Origin: Xanthostigma xanthostigma
Lineage: Eukaryota > Arthropoda > Insecta > Raphidioptera > Raphidiidae
Assembly (NCBI GenBank): GCA_963575645.1
Contig: OY754465.1
Span: forward strand, 34,545,501-34,609,500
Direction of reading: 5' to 3'
Length of the DNA stretch: 64,000 nucleotides
Shown: positions 23,801 through 35,657 of the stretch, piece by piece
Position numbering within the stretch: the stretch's first letter is position 1
How the letters are laid out: every line of letters begins with the position of its first letter
Position numbers and translations under genes: made by a program
Notes under the pieces: model-generated
What the model was told of the DNA's origin: nothing
Seen by the model: the letters and a program-made list of their open reading frames with translations, nothing else
The model's database searches: none

Positions 23801-26152
23801 TTTTAGTTTAGGACAATGATACTGTAAGCACTTAATAACTAGCATTTGGCGTGTTTGGCCGAAGTAAGTACTTACTAAACTTAGTAAGCCAGTTAGCATA
23901 AAAAAAATATAATCTTACACGCTGACTATAGCGCTTTTCGGCCAGGACAGACTTATTGGCTTAACATAACACAAAACACCGGTTGACATTGACATTAAGT
24001 ATATCCCATACTGTCAATTATATTCAGTCTATGAGGTTATGTACGGAATATAACGTAAACCGATGTTTTGTGTTATGTTAAGCCAATAAGTCTGTCCTGG
24101 CCGAAAAGCGCTATAGTCAGCTTGTAAGATTTTAATTTTTTTATGCTAACTGGCTTACTAAGTTTAGAAAGTACTTACTTCGGCCAAACACGCCCAATGT
24201 TACATTAACTCTCTCTCTCTCTCTCTCTCTTTTGTAATATTGTCAAAATTAGTTTTCTAAAGCTACGCAGGCAAAATGAATGTTGTTATCAAATTGGAAA
24301 AAATCAATTTAATTAATTTGAACTTGAGAAAACAATTCATAACGAATTGCTTACAATTTAACTAAAGCGTTTTATTTATTTTAAAGTAAGAACTTTATTA
24401 AGTGCTTACAATACGATAACGTGTTCAGCCGTTTCAGTTGCCCAGTCAACTTAAATTACCAAAAATACATACCTGTATAAGAAAGTCATCGCGTACTTTT
24501 CAACAAAATCAAGAAGCTGTTCCTTAGTTTCGGCAGTAAGACTGCTGTACCTTTTATCTGTATCCATTCGTTTAGCAAACGCGACATAGTATTTTTGCGC
24601 TAATTCGCTGAGAGAATCAATAGTTCGACTTTTAGCATACTCATGCATCTTATCATACATTGAATAAATATAGTGACATAAATCTGGACTGACATCTACT
24701 TCCAATGAAGCGAACAATTTACGGTATTCCGCTCGCGTCTTTTCGAAGATAGTCTTTTGCAAATTGTGGTGTAAGTCCGGCCGTCCGGAATCTATAATAA
24801 ACGGATTATGTAAATAAACAAATATAATAGTATCTGGTTTAACTCTACCCCGTTTTATCCCAGTTGACGATTTACATGGGTAAAATCTAATTTTTACTTC
24901 CCGTATTAACAGAACCTTCCTGCATATGAATTTAGGTAATCCAAGCAATACGAGTGTTTTTGTATGACTGATAAATATTTCAACGAGTTATTAATGTTGA
25001 TTTTGTAATAAAAATATATAGACTTCTTTCAATATTTAACAAGTCTGTATTAGTTGATTGTTCAAAGTAGGGTTAGTCCACATAGCTCGCTTATAATTGA
25101 GGTTCTAGAAAAAAAAAAACCTATAAACTCCGTGCAGAAAGGCGGAGCTTATAAAAAAATTTAAAATATACCTTTAGCGCTTGAAGATATACGGAACACC
25201 GATTTCAAAGATTTTGTTTTCTTATCGGCTTGTTGTCGTTTCTTTTCTTCAAATTTGGAAAATCCCGCCACTGACTGTGAAGAACTTGACGATGAACTCG
25301 TAGGTCTTCGAGGATCTTTTTTACGCTGTCGATCTTTAGCTACGACATCACGGTAGCATTTGGAACAATAACCTGTTTAAAAAAAAAAATGTTTTGTTTA
25401 TAGATAAATTGAGAATTTTATGTTTATGATTATTGTATTCGGTAATATAGGGGCATTCAATGAAAGGTTTTTTGAAGTGGAAACTTCTTTAGCGACGCAT
25501 CTGTTTGAAATTTTCTGTAACATTAAAGGGGAAATGATTCAGCAATCAATGGCGGGGAAATATAAGAGAAACCTTGGTAACTCAAAATGGATAACGCATC
25601 AATGAAACGAGTTCATAACTCTAAAGAAGTTTCACTTTTCCCGTGAGGTTGTGTGGGTGATGCTTACACGTTATTCTTAAGGATCTCACAACTATTTTCA
25701 AAATACTGTTACATAGTTTTTGAGATTTTCATGTAAATGCGTCACGAAAAACTAATTTCTTCTTCTACTTCTACAACTAGTATGGCTAAAATTTCGGAAA
25801 AAAATTAGTGGTGTTTGAGGAAAACTGTTTCGATATTTCCAACAACTATATTTTTCGAAATTCAAGGGCAAATAATACAGCCGATGGTACGGAGCCCTAG
25901 GCGCACGAATCTAACTGCAGTTGTTTGTTTTTTCTTTTTGACATACCTAATTATTGTTCATTCTTTAATTATAATAAAAATGAAAGCAAAAAATTCGTCC
26001 GTTCCTAAGTACAAAAAAAAAATACAATCGAATGTTTCGATGTGTAAAAAGTTCTTACCTTCCCATTCTGAATTTCCAAAAAAGCCGCACCCATTTCTAC
26101 ATTTGAGGTCGGCCTCATCGATCCGAAGAGAGGGATTTTTTGTGGCGTACAT
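17880..26152 (-). CDS. Rabex-5: Rabex-5 / RABGEF1-type Rab5 guanine nucleotide exchange factor (7 coding exons, 783 aa)
   Basis: This protein activates Rab5 on early endosomes and, in known homologues, binds or transfers ubiquitin through an A20 zinc finger. Exons are 26152-26059, 25372-25172, 24791-24473, 23347-23190, 21491-21235, 19323-19081 and 18959-17880, giving 2352 nt with consistent phases. Residues 18-37 form the A20 finger (C18, C22, C34, C37). Exons 3-4 encode the helical bundle. Exons 4-5 encode the Vps9 domain, with Asp297, Tyr338 and Thr341 matching human Asp313, Tyr354 and Thr357. Exon 6 starts [10 protein letters not shown] as in vertebrates and runs into the coiled-coil region. 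The last exon adds 359 mostly polar, low-complexity residues, including one DPF tripeptide, so the protein is much longer than the roughly 490-aa human one. The start ATG is the first after a possible 5'UTR splice acceptor (TTACAG at 26176-26171). An upstream in-frame ATG at 26185 lies inside that presumed intron. 5' non-coding exons were not found. Confidence 0.94.
19876..20004. repeat. Small hairpin MITE in Rabex-5 intron 5-6
   Basis: Arms of about 40 bp (AAAAAGTGAAGGTACTTGAA and complement) around a loop of about 45 bp. The match is nearly perfect. Confidence 0.8.
20507..20990 (+). mobile_element. Composite inverted-repeat element, family CATGCGCGYTATTCATG, copy 2
   Basis: Second copy of 4017-4589 in the same orientation, within Rabex-5 intron 5-6. 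Both modules are kept. The GC-rich stem-loop at the tip of module two is absent (the text reads CATGACCTGTCAGCGCCATGA), and there are small indels. Confidence 0.85.
22268..22682. mobile_element. Long palindromic MITE with internal direct repeats, Rabex-5 intron 4-5
   Basis: Arms of about 190 bp are reverse complements. Each arm contains two copies of CCAATCCTGCAATGCATCAT about 75 bp apart, so the block occurs four times. Between them lies GGTGGCGCCACC, itself a palindrome. Confidence 0.9.
22690..23010 (+). repeat. Dispersed repeat related to 28480-28700 and to 34110-34260 (inverted)
   Basis: The first part shares GGATTGAAACCAAATTTTGG and CGGCGCATGCGCAAA with 28490-28700. The second part (TTACATGACGTGGAACATTA through TACCCGCGTCACC...CGCGATATC) is the reverse complement of 34110-34260. 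It looks like pieces of a non-autonomous or LINE-type family; class undecided. Confidence 0.65.
23843..24199. mobile_element. Palindromic MITE in Rabex-5 intron 3-4
   Basis: Arms of about 135 bp begin GGCGTGTTTGGCCGAAGTAA and are near-perfect reverse complements around an 80-bp loop. Confidence 0.88.
24206..24230 (+). repeat. (CT)n microsatellite
   Basis: About 12 uninterrupted CT units just outside the palindromic element. Confidence 0.95.
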
Positions 26153-26185
26153 AATGTACTTGTATGACCTCTGTAATTTAAACAT

Positions 26186-27949
26186 TGCGATAGTTTCGGA
26201 ACAAAATTTAATAAAATATTTGTAAAAATTAAACTGACACCGTTATAAAAGAATATTCTACATAAACCCGCACCATTATATCAATAATTCACTATTTAAT
26301 TAAAAAAAACTTGATTTTCAATTATTTAGAAAAAACTTTAATTAGGTAATAATTAATTTCTATATTTAAATGTTCTGAGTAAATTAAAAAATTCAATCGT
26401 CAAGGTTGTTACACCTTGATTTTAATGGTAATTTATCCCATTTTTATTATATTTGCTATTACTGAAGAACCAGACTTCTCATCCGACTTTCTTTTATTTA
26501 TTTCATTTGTGTTTTGTGACAAACGAATGTCTTCCAAATGAAAACGGTTTTATTTTCGAATTCCACAAGTAAATTTGTTATTTTTCTGTGCTACCATGGA
26601 GGTACGAAGCTGTGATTATGTTCACATCTCCCAAATAGCATGAGTAGTTCACATCGAGCTTGAGGTGTTTTGAGGTAACCGTTGGCCGGTGCCAGCCAAC
26701 CAACACTTTGAAATTTTGACATCGATGCAGAACAAAACTTAAAACTGTTGTATCCATAAGATATGGAAATTGTATTATTAAATCGTTCATTCATTTGTAT
26801 AACCAAAAGAACAATTATTTTTTAAAAGTCAAATATTTTATAAATATGTTTATTTGAGTTTAATTTATTGTCAGGAAAGATGTCCTGAATACATTTGAAT
26901 ATTAATTAAACACGAAATTAAAAATTTTAGGTAAAAAAAACAATTAATATTTAGCGGATTAAGAAAATATTTTTACAGCTGTATTTTAATATTTAAATTT
27001 TACAATTTTTTATGGAACAAACCATTAAAAATGACGACAAAATTAAAGAATTAAAATCGTATTTTTAAGTTATAGAGTAGGAATAGAGATGTTTAAATAT
27101 CATAAATTTCAAGAATTATTAATTTAATTTCAATATTTTTTAGAGCTTTTCATATTTAAATGAACTTTAATGGAAATAAAATCTTTTATCTGACGACACC
27201 TTCACTTAACAAATTGTGATTTTAAAATTATAGCGTACTACAATTTATAAAGATTGGTTTATCTGTCATGTTGGAAAAAAAACTTAGAGACAATAGACAC
27301 GATAATTATTTGTTAAGATTAGATAAAACATGCACACGTTACTAAAAAATAACTTGAAAAGTGTTATTATTAAGAAATACTGATATCGGTCAATTTATTT
27401 CAAGGAAATAGTTTTCTTTAAAGGTATATCCAATTGTATATGTCTACATGCAATGTGTCCCATCGAATTTGGGACAATGATTTAACATGTAAAATCATAA
27501 ATATGCTATTTCCTGCTTTCCTGATTTTTTTAAAGCAAAAAATCATTGAACTAAAATTGATCACTACTAAATTATATACGCGATATATATATATAGAGCG
27601 TTGTATTTTCCATCTGTGAGATAGTGTACTTGGCGCACTTTTTTAACGTGGTTTTCCCATTAGGCATACTCCACGATCTATTGTGATTCAGTTTTATTCG
27701 CCAATATTCTATTAATTAAAAAATGGTACTATTGGTATTGATTCAAGTGGAACGAATTATTGTTGATTTCGGGAAAATTTTAGTCTGACTGATAATCTTC
27801 AAATTCTGATTCAACACTAATGCTATCTTTGCTTTTTTCTTGTTCTTTTTTTGCTGGATATCTGTAAATTGTTCTAAAAAAAAGATGCATCGACAACTGA
27901 TCTTTTTTAACAATTTTTAACAATTGGTGCATACTGGTGAACAAAATAA
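26186..27949. other. Rabex-5 upstream / intergenic, no gene recognised
   Basis: Very AT-rich. Any non-coding first exon and promoter of Rabex-5 should lie here or further upstream, but no sequence signal picks them out. Confidence 0.4.
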
Positions 27950-27953
27950 TCCG

Positions 27954-28530
27954 ATTTTTGACGTGATAACGTCTTATAAATTGATGAATCACCAATCTTA
28001 TAAATTGATAAAACACCGACTGCATGCACGAAAAAGTGTAACGTAACGTTCCTAACGCGTAACGTTCCGCCTGACCCCGTGCGTGCTTTTTGCTAATTTC
28101 TCACTCAATTTAAATCAGATCGGTTTGAAACCAGTCTTAAACGAAAGAGGAGAACATTTTACATAGATTTCGTATAACAGAATTTGTCTAAACAGTTTTT
28201 TTATACAAAATATAGAAAAATAGCTGTATAAATGCAATGTTGTCTAATGCATGACGCGACGCGGTCGGTCGTCTTTGTTTGCCGTACATGGAAATTAGAA
28301 AATAACGTATGTCTTGTCTTAACATGAAAACGGCTGCATTTCTAATGTTTAATTCAATTTTTTGACATTAGTATTTTGTGAAATGCAACGCCTTCTAAGT
28401 TAACTAATTATTATTAGAACATAATACTTTGACAGTTGCAAACGTCACTTTTGACATTTCTTATCATTCCGACACCAAGGATAAGCGGATTGAAACCAAA
28501 TTTTGGGAGGATGTTTGATATGCAAATATG
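27954..28530 (+). repeat. Dispersed repeat family GACGTGATAACGTC, copy 1
   Basis: It matches the reverse complement of 54220-54823 over about 550 bp, from TTTTTGACGTGATAACGTCT to GGATTGAAACCAAATTTTGG. Partial copies lie at 32730-32880 and, inverted, at 40440-40805. No open frame is conserved among the copies. Confidence 0.85.
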
Positions 28531-29782
28531 AAGTGGTCTATTGTTTTTGGGGAGCATCGGCGCATGCGTAAAAGAATATATCTCTTATAATGATGTTTTA
28601 TATAATAATAATATAGTTTTTAAAACGGTTTTTACTCTATCTATTTTTACTAGAAATTTTTGTAAATTTTTTGGGGAAAATCGGCGCATGCGCAAAAGAG
28701 ATACATGCCATAGTTGTTTTTTATATAATAATAGTGTACTTTTTATAGTGTTTTATTATTATTTATTATTATTATTTACAGACAACCAATTTTTTTTTTT
28801 TACAGCCAAATAGTGATATCTCAGGAATGGTGATGGAACAATTTTTGTAGACAATAAATTGCATGATCTACAACTCTTGTCTTACCTATTTTTATGATAA
28901 CACTTACCGTTTACGAGAAAAATGCAAAAAACCGATACTTTTGACCTTTGATCTTGAATTATTCTTGATTAAAATTTGTATATGTTTTTAATTAGTGCAT
29001 TTTAGGTATTAGAACCTATACAAATTTTTATTTCGAATATTTTTTCAAAGTAAAAATAATTAGAATCTAAAATTGCATTTTTTGTAATCGTACTGTAGAA
29101 AAATTATTTTCGTTGCAACTAAGGGATTTATCATGTAGAACATTTACAGTGATCATTTTTAATTAAACGAATTTTTACACAAAAAAAATCAGAAGAGCAG
29201 AATTGCATATTTATGATTTTGCATTTTAAATCCTTATGTCCTATGCAAATATATATATTAGAGAATATCATTAGAAGAGTGATTTCATTCACGACAATCT
29301 GATCATTGCACACTGTTCTCACACAAGCATTAATAAATAGGTAGCGCTCGCTCATCACTGTACGATTCCGTTAAATTCAAATTCACATTTCTGATATAAC
29401 CCAACCATCATGACTCTTTAGTTGACGAATTAGAATGTCCTTTGTTTTCTACCAAATGGAGGCCTCAATCTAATTGAAAATAAAATGTAGATTTAAAACT
29501 GAAAATCGTATGAGAAACCGATAAGGGTGATATCCACATTTGCATCCTTGGATTACATCAGAATAAGACATCGTTGTTATTGTTACGTTATTTTAGATCC
29601 TTACTTTGAAATCTTGTAGCAAAGCTCTGTTATTGGTTATAATCAGACTGTCGTGTTTAACGCACGTATTTAAATTACTATTTTCTCACAAAATAAGAAT
29701 TTGGCAAGGATATTTTAGATTGAAAATGAGCTTTCTGATGGTGCAATAATATACACATACCTTTTTTCAATTGCTTAGATAC
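28531..29782. other. Intergenic, repeat-like and non-coding
   Basis: It begins with a duplicated block sharing CGGCGCATGCG (about 28558 and 28679). The remainder is AT-rich without recognisable genes. Confidence 0.45.
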
Positions 29783-30830
29783 TAGTGACGTCAAATGCCG
29801 GTACTTTTAAGTATTTAGGGTACCCGGTACTTTATATCGAGTGCCCGTAACTTTTACCTGGTACTTTTAGGTGCTTCTGAAAACCGGCTATATGCATAGT
29901 ACCTAATACCTATAGCCGGTATTCGGTACTTCTACCGATTGCATATTGCATACATATGGTATTGGTATTCGGTATTAACGTATTAGGTAGGTACAGTATA
30001 GAGGTAGGTACATTATAGCACGTCGTTTAGGTACAATTATGCAACCTCTTTCCATACACCATAGGATCACAATGTTGTAATCTAATTGAAAGTTTGCAAA
30101 TAATTAAGTTGATAACTTTATCATTTATTGTGAGTAAGACGAATTATTTTTTGTAGTATTTAAATAATATAATTTGTATATTGTATAATATTAACCATTA
30201 ACCAATGTCAATTTCGGATTGTTGAATGTCGAGTTTCTCTGTAACGTTTTCTTTACAGACAATTTATACAGACATCCGTAAAAGAATTTTATGATAATTC
30301 GAAAATTAAGTACAGACAATACAGATATCATATTTTATATTGTGTAGGTGAGTGAAACTAAAACAAACTGACAGACAAAAAATCATCTAAATGGCAGAAT
30401 CCTATGAACCATGCAAACTACAATTATTACGGACTTATAAATTACGATTTCAATTTTTTTTATAATTGAACTAATAATATGCCAGTTTTGTTCATTTGGT
30501 AGTTTGGAAAATTCCTAAAGTACTCAGTGTACGCATTTTATGTTGAACAAACTAAACAAAACTGTACTTATACACTGTCCTATACTTATTAAGGCGCACT
30601 AATGTATTTGTATTTTGTATCGCAGTCTCTGTAGTGTATTGTATTTGTAAGTTTCATAAGCAGTGCCAGACGCCAGTGTGTTTGTGTACCGTATCTCTCT
30701 CGGTATTTGTACCCATTCTATACATTAAGTAACGAGGTAACGGGTACTTTTTCAATTGAATACCCGGTACTTCGGATCTTGGTAAGTACTCGGTACTTAG
30801 TAACGGGTAGTTACATTACTGACATCACTA
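29783..30830. mobile_element. hAT-type non-autonomous element, 1048 bp, rich in GGTACTT repeats
   Basis: Terminal inverted repeats TAGTGACGTCA / TGACATCACTA are flanked by a perfect 8-bp duplication TTAGATAC (29775-29782 and 30831-30838). Both subterminal zones are packed with degenerate CCGGTACTTT / TACCCGGTACTT units. It has no transposase-like frame. It lies between Hip1R and Rabex-5. Confidence 0.9.
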
Positions 30831-31436
30831 TTAGATACTGATATACTACTATCAAGATCATTTGCTATACATCATCACTACAGAATAAAGACGCTCGCCA
30901 AAATCACCAGTATTGCACGATTATGAATTTAATACTAATGTTATCACTTTGTACAGAAATTTGTAATGTCGAGTTTTAACAGTACTGTAAAATGAAATCC
31001 AGCTATTTCACAACATAGTCAACTATCGTAATTTCAGAGAACGTACTACACGACCGTTTTTTTTAATTGCATCTCTTTAGGGTAACATTCTATCCATTGC
31101 AGTTTTTTTGGTAAATTTTTGGACGAACCAACTGTGTTCATTGCTATAGAATAATTTAACAAACAACGGATTTACTTTTGAAGTATACGTTTCTTGGAAA
31201 AAAATCCGTGATTAATAAAAATTCTAAAATTTTACTCAGATTTTTGTAGTAATATGCAACTAGGGTTAAACGAACACGTAGACATCTCATAAATATTCAA
31301 AAAATCCCTTTTTTCTATCTAAAATATAGAAAACTATTAAATTTTAACTTACATTCCTGTTTTCTTCTCAAAAATAACAAGTTGTCAATGCTGACAAATT
31401 TGACAGTTCTCTTTGACATAACCATCTGGACATAAC

Positions 31437-32395
31437 CATGGACATAGGAATATATAGGGACGGAGCATGAACTGAGGTTTTAGACGAGAGGGGTGAAGCC
31501 GATTTGCGGGACGCGACGAGGTAACGGGTGCCAGCTTTTGATTGGCCGACGCACTGCGTACGCTCAGCGCGGGTAAACATCAAAATAATAGTAAAAGAAG
31601 TTTTTTTTTAATTTGTTGTAAACATTCATTAAAATACATTTTTTATTAAAGTAAAGCACCGATGAATGTAGTTATAGTACTGTAACATTAAAAATTTTTA
31701 TTAATTAATATTAGAAAATATGATTTTTAGCATCGAATGCATGGAGCCAAATGGGGAATTTGATTTTTGATAAATAATAATTATTTATAATTATCCTTGT
31801 GAAAAAATGCAGTAATCTTTTTTGTGCGGAATGAAACACAATGAGTACGGTTTGCGCTAAACTTAGTTGTTAAAAAATGTTTTTGAAAAATTATGGTTTA
31901 TGTTTCATCAATCATCAAGTTTGAAAAAGGTTACTAATATTTGTCACAATGTGATAATGGACCTAACCTTTTGAGAAGTTTGTTTATGGCAGAGGTCTCC
32001 AAACTTTTTAACATTTGGCAACAATTTAGTTAGGTTTAATCTCAAGTCTCCTTGGTTAACGATGTCCAGTTTGTTTCTTTTTTTGTTAGGAGATTCACTA
32101 TCGTTGACCCCCATTTTCATTTCATGGACCCCCAATTTTTTTCCCGCTGACAAGGAGCCCTTGCAAGTTGTCGTCGACCCCTGGGAATCGATATAGACCA
32201 CTTTGGGAATCACTGGTTTATGGCCATGGACATGTTTATGACATGGAATTTGGTGTACTGAGCATGCGCAAACTTATAACGCACGCGCAGAACCATCAGC
32301 CAATAGAAAACTGGTACCAATTTTACCTCGTCCCCGTCCCTGAGTGGCTTCCCCCCCGCAGCATCATGCTCTGTCCCTATATTCCTATGTCCATG
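31437..32395 (+). mobile_element. hAT-type non-autonomous element, family CATGGACATAGG, copy 2
   Basis: Sister of 15662-16608 with the same ends, here flanked by a different perfect 8-bp duplication GACATAAC (31429-31436 and 32396-32403). The copies differ by scattered substitutions and short indels, so it is a separate insertion and not a segmental duplicate. Confidence 0.93.
31990..32215 (+). mobile_element. Nested hAT-type MITE, copy 2, with perfect 8-bp duplication
   Basis: The ends CAGAGGTCTCCAAACTTTTT and CACTTTGGGAATCACTG lie between GTTTATGG (31982-31989) and GTTTATGG (32216-32223). It occupies the same site inside the host element as 16200-16426. Confidence 0.9.
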
Positions 32396-32729
32396 GACAT
32401 AACAGCACAGTGCAAACTGTGAAGATGGTCGGTCACATTTTTTCTGGGGGATTTTTAGTTTTTACCACACAGCAAGCGCATCACTTCATCTTGTGCAGAA
32501 CATTAAGGGCATCGTCGAGATTGGTTGAGAAATTTTTGACTCCATGCACAAAACACACATTTTGTGACTCCATGCTTCTAATAAGTACAGCGACCTATTT
32601 AGGTCGTCCATTTCCTCGCGGCTGAAAAACTCGCAAAATGCTCAGACAGTAGTTGGCCGTCAGCTGCGCCAGTGGCCCAGTGCCCAGTATCGGTGGAATA
32701 GCCTCCCACGCACGGTTAAAAAGATAATA

Positions 32730-32884
32730 TTTTGACGTGATAACGTCTTATAAATTGATGAATCACCAATCTTATAAATTGATAAAACACCGGCTGCATG
32801 TACGAAAAAGTGTAACGTTCCTAACTATGTTCTCTGGTTCCTAACGGTCGTAACGTTCCGCCTGACCCTGTGCGTGCTTTTCTC
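32730..32884 (+). repeat. Dispersed repeat family GACGTGATAACGTC, partial copy 2
   Basis: It repeats the first 140 bp of the copy at 27954. It then runs directly into the repeat shared with 7049-7291. Confidence 0.8.
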
Positions 32885-33117
32885 GAAAACGGCCCTAACG
32901 ATTTGTATGAAATTTACTGAAAAGGGATTTTGGGGGGCAAAAAATCGTTTTAGCTAGGTCTCATCTCTCGAAAAAATCGTTTTCTTACAAATTTTATCAT
33001 TATTAAAATCAATTTTTTGACGTATGAAAATACTTAAATATTGTAAGTAGGTTTTGGAATTTTATATAAACAGTGAAACAATTGTTTTATAAATATTATG
33101 ACAGCTAATCTTTGAGA
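32880..33117 (+). repeat. Dispersed repeat, inverted copy of 7049-7291
   Basis: Same non-coding family as in eIF2-beta intron 4; the two copies face opposite ways. Confidence 0.8.
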
Positions 33118-33244
33118 CTTAAAATAAATACGAAAGAAAGAAAGTTAAAAAAAACAATTATATTATATGGTGAGTAATTTAAATAAATAAAATTAACCTA
33201 AATTTGAAGCGAAAGATGCAATATCATAGATTCGAATTATTATA

Positions 33245-33335
33245 TAAATTTAGGTTATGTATTACGGAATACGTTATCACGTAAAACTATCGTCCGTAAA
33301 CCGACTTTACAGACAACCAATTTTTTTTATATCCA
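33245..33335 (+). repeat. End fragment shared with 54150-54230
   Basis: The block ACGTTATCACGTAAAACTAT...CCGACTTTACAGACAACCA recurs inverted at about 54153-54225, where it forms the other end of the 54-kb copy of the GACGTGATAACGTC family. A last piece (ACAGACAACCAATTTTT) is also at 28778. Confidence 0.75.
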
Positions 33336-33369
33336 AATCTTTGACAAACGTCTGTTAGGTACATAGGTA

Positions 33370-33590
33370 TCCATGACTACTTATCAAAAAACTGTTCGTT
33401 ATTAATTTTTCAAACTCCATTCTGAAAGTAGATATACTAATTAATTTATATATTTTTTAGATTATTTCTAAAGAAGATCCAAATCCGGATCGAAACGTCA
33501 TCTAGTGAAATATTGATTTATAATTTATTATTTTTTGTCAATATAGGTATAGTCTGAAAAAAATTGGTCGATAATTTTATTTATTTGAAT
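33370..33590 (+). mobile_element. Degraded Penelope-like terminal fragment
   Basis: It matches the right arm of 9151-9951 in order: CCATGACTAC, TATTAATTTTTCA, then AGAAGATCCAAATCCGGATC and AAATTGGTCGA. No coding sequence is left. Confidence 0.7.
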
Positions 33591-33599
33591 AATATTTTT

Positions 33600-35657
33600 T
33601 ATCATTACCTATCGATTGAAAACTTGTCAAAAGATAGTTATTAATGATCTTTCATAAAAAAAAAACGTCAGCTGGCTGTACGATGGTGGATGTTACGTCA
33701 GCTGATCATACGAACTTGACGAAATTAATATGAATTCAGTCATTCCCTATCACATGAAACTTTGTCAAAAGGTAGTTTTTATAATATTTAAAATGAATAA
33801 AATCGTCAGCTGCTTGTATATTGGGGGAAAGATTGTCAGCTGATACAAAACAGGGTGTGGTAGAAGAGACAGTTGGGAACGTCGATATTTTTGGCGGTAA
33901 AGCTGTAAAACGTCGATAGCAATCGCTATGATACAGTTGAAAATCATTTAGATTGTTCAGGAAGTATTACATCTCTTGCTGCTAAATTATAATTTTTCCG
34001 AATAGTGAGTATATTACGGCACTTGCACAAATTTTCTTCGTTGATTAATTTTAACGTTGAATTTTTCTTTTGACAAAATACACAAAAATTCCAGCCAATT
34101 GGGTGACGGGACCACTTCAAAATGTTGACATTTTATTATATTAAAGAATTTCTGATATCGCGTGAGGTGACGCGGGTAATGGATCGTATTCAATATGATA
34201 TTTGCTATTCGTTGCCATGGTTAGCTACTTAATATTATGTTCCACGTCATGTAAAAATTAATCAAAGCATGCTGAACTAGTTTATGTCTGACAGATTTAT
34301 AAAACAAAAGAGCGGCTGATTTCTTAATTTTCAAAATATTTCCGAAGCTATAAAGCTACCTATTCCCCCAATAGTGCCGCAGCTGACAGCCACGATGCTA
34401 CATAGTACAACTGTCTAAAGCTTTTTACGAGTCTTTGAGGCATAAGGAAATTGGTAAGAAAAACCTGTTACTGGCCCCCGGACTATAAATAATAGTGTAA
34501 ACGAAAAATAAATTTATAACCAGTAACACATTTTTTGTATATAAATAATGTTTATTAGCATGTTGTACATATATACAAAACACTATCATCAAATATTAAT
34601 ATAAATAACGTTAGAATACTTATTTTTGATTTACAAATAACATAATAAAACTTACTTAGGTAGCAGTATAATGTGTTTTCTCTACTTTTTAATTACACCA
34701 AACATTAATCTTGCGTTCCATATTTCCAGTTAGTAAAACAATGACATTTGAGTCTGTTAGAATTTTTCTAATATCGTATTTTAATACGTTTCTCAAATAT
34801 TCAGACTGATTGATTTCGTTAGACGTTATGTAATAAATCAATTTTGCTTTTTTATTTTTCATATAACAGAGTCGATTTTGTAAATTTCCGTAGAAAACTG
34901 ATGAAATAATAACCTATATATTATGTAAACACAAAACTAAAGAGACAAAAATAGAAAAAATACATAATGGGGAAAATACATTTGAAATTCGTATTTTTAA
35001 AACAACGGGCTTAGTAAAATTTTCTCTGGTTTAACTCTGCTATAAATTCTTTTGTTTTAACAAAAGATTTTAATGAAATCTAGATCTTATTATCATCCAA
35101 ATAAAGTTTATTTTCTGTCAGGATCTTCTTTAAAATCTACAGATTCCATTCGGTAACTCCAGTACTATTTGTCTATTTATATGAATAAATAAAACAGGTT
35201 TAAATACAAAAATATCAAATTAAAAAAACATCAATTAGTTAATGAGTCCATGCCATTATGTTTCAGTACTTAACAATAATTAATTCATATTATTTACTAT
35301 AAAACACAATAAAAAAAAGTTAAGAAATGTAAAAATGAAATAAATTATCTTTGTCAACAATTCTCAAATACTTCAGTCATTAATATTGGACTTCTTCTTT
35401 ATAGATTATAGACGCTCGACAACTAACGCAATTAGCATACAGATTTTTTAGAATGTTTAAAGTGTTTTTGTACTGAAGTTTGATTGTATTATGTTTTTAA
35501 AAATTACAAAAAAAAAAAAAAAATAAACAATACACTAATTAGACATCACAGTGTTTCACAGTAAATAAAAATGCATTAAAATTATAAAACTTTCAAAACT
35601 ATGAAAATATATTCAGATGCTGAATAATACTCAATACTTGTCTGGTGCTGTCATTGT
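33600..35657. other. Hip1R downstream flank
   Basis: It contains 34110-34260, the inverted match to 22880-23010, but no gene. The 3'UTR of Hip1R should start at 35657; an AATAAA on the minus strand lies at 35112-35107. Confidence 0.45.

Noticed and set aside
26158..26185. Upstream start ATG at 26185 for Rabex-5
   Set aside because: The intervening bases contain a likely splice acceptor (TTTAAATTACAG), and homologues begin close to the A20 finger, so the ATG at 26152 was preferred. Transcript data could change this.
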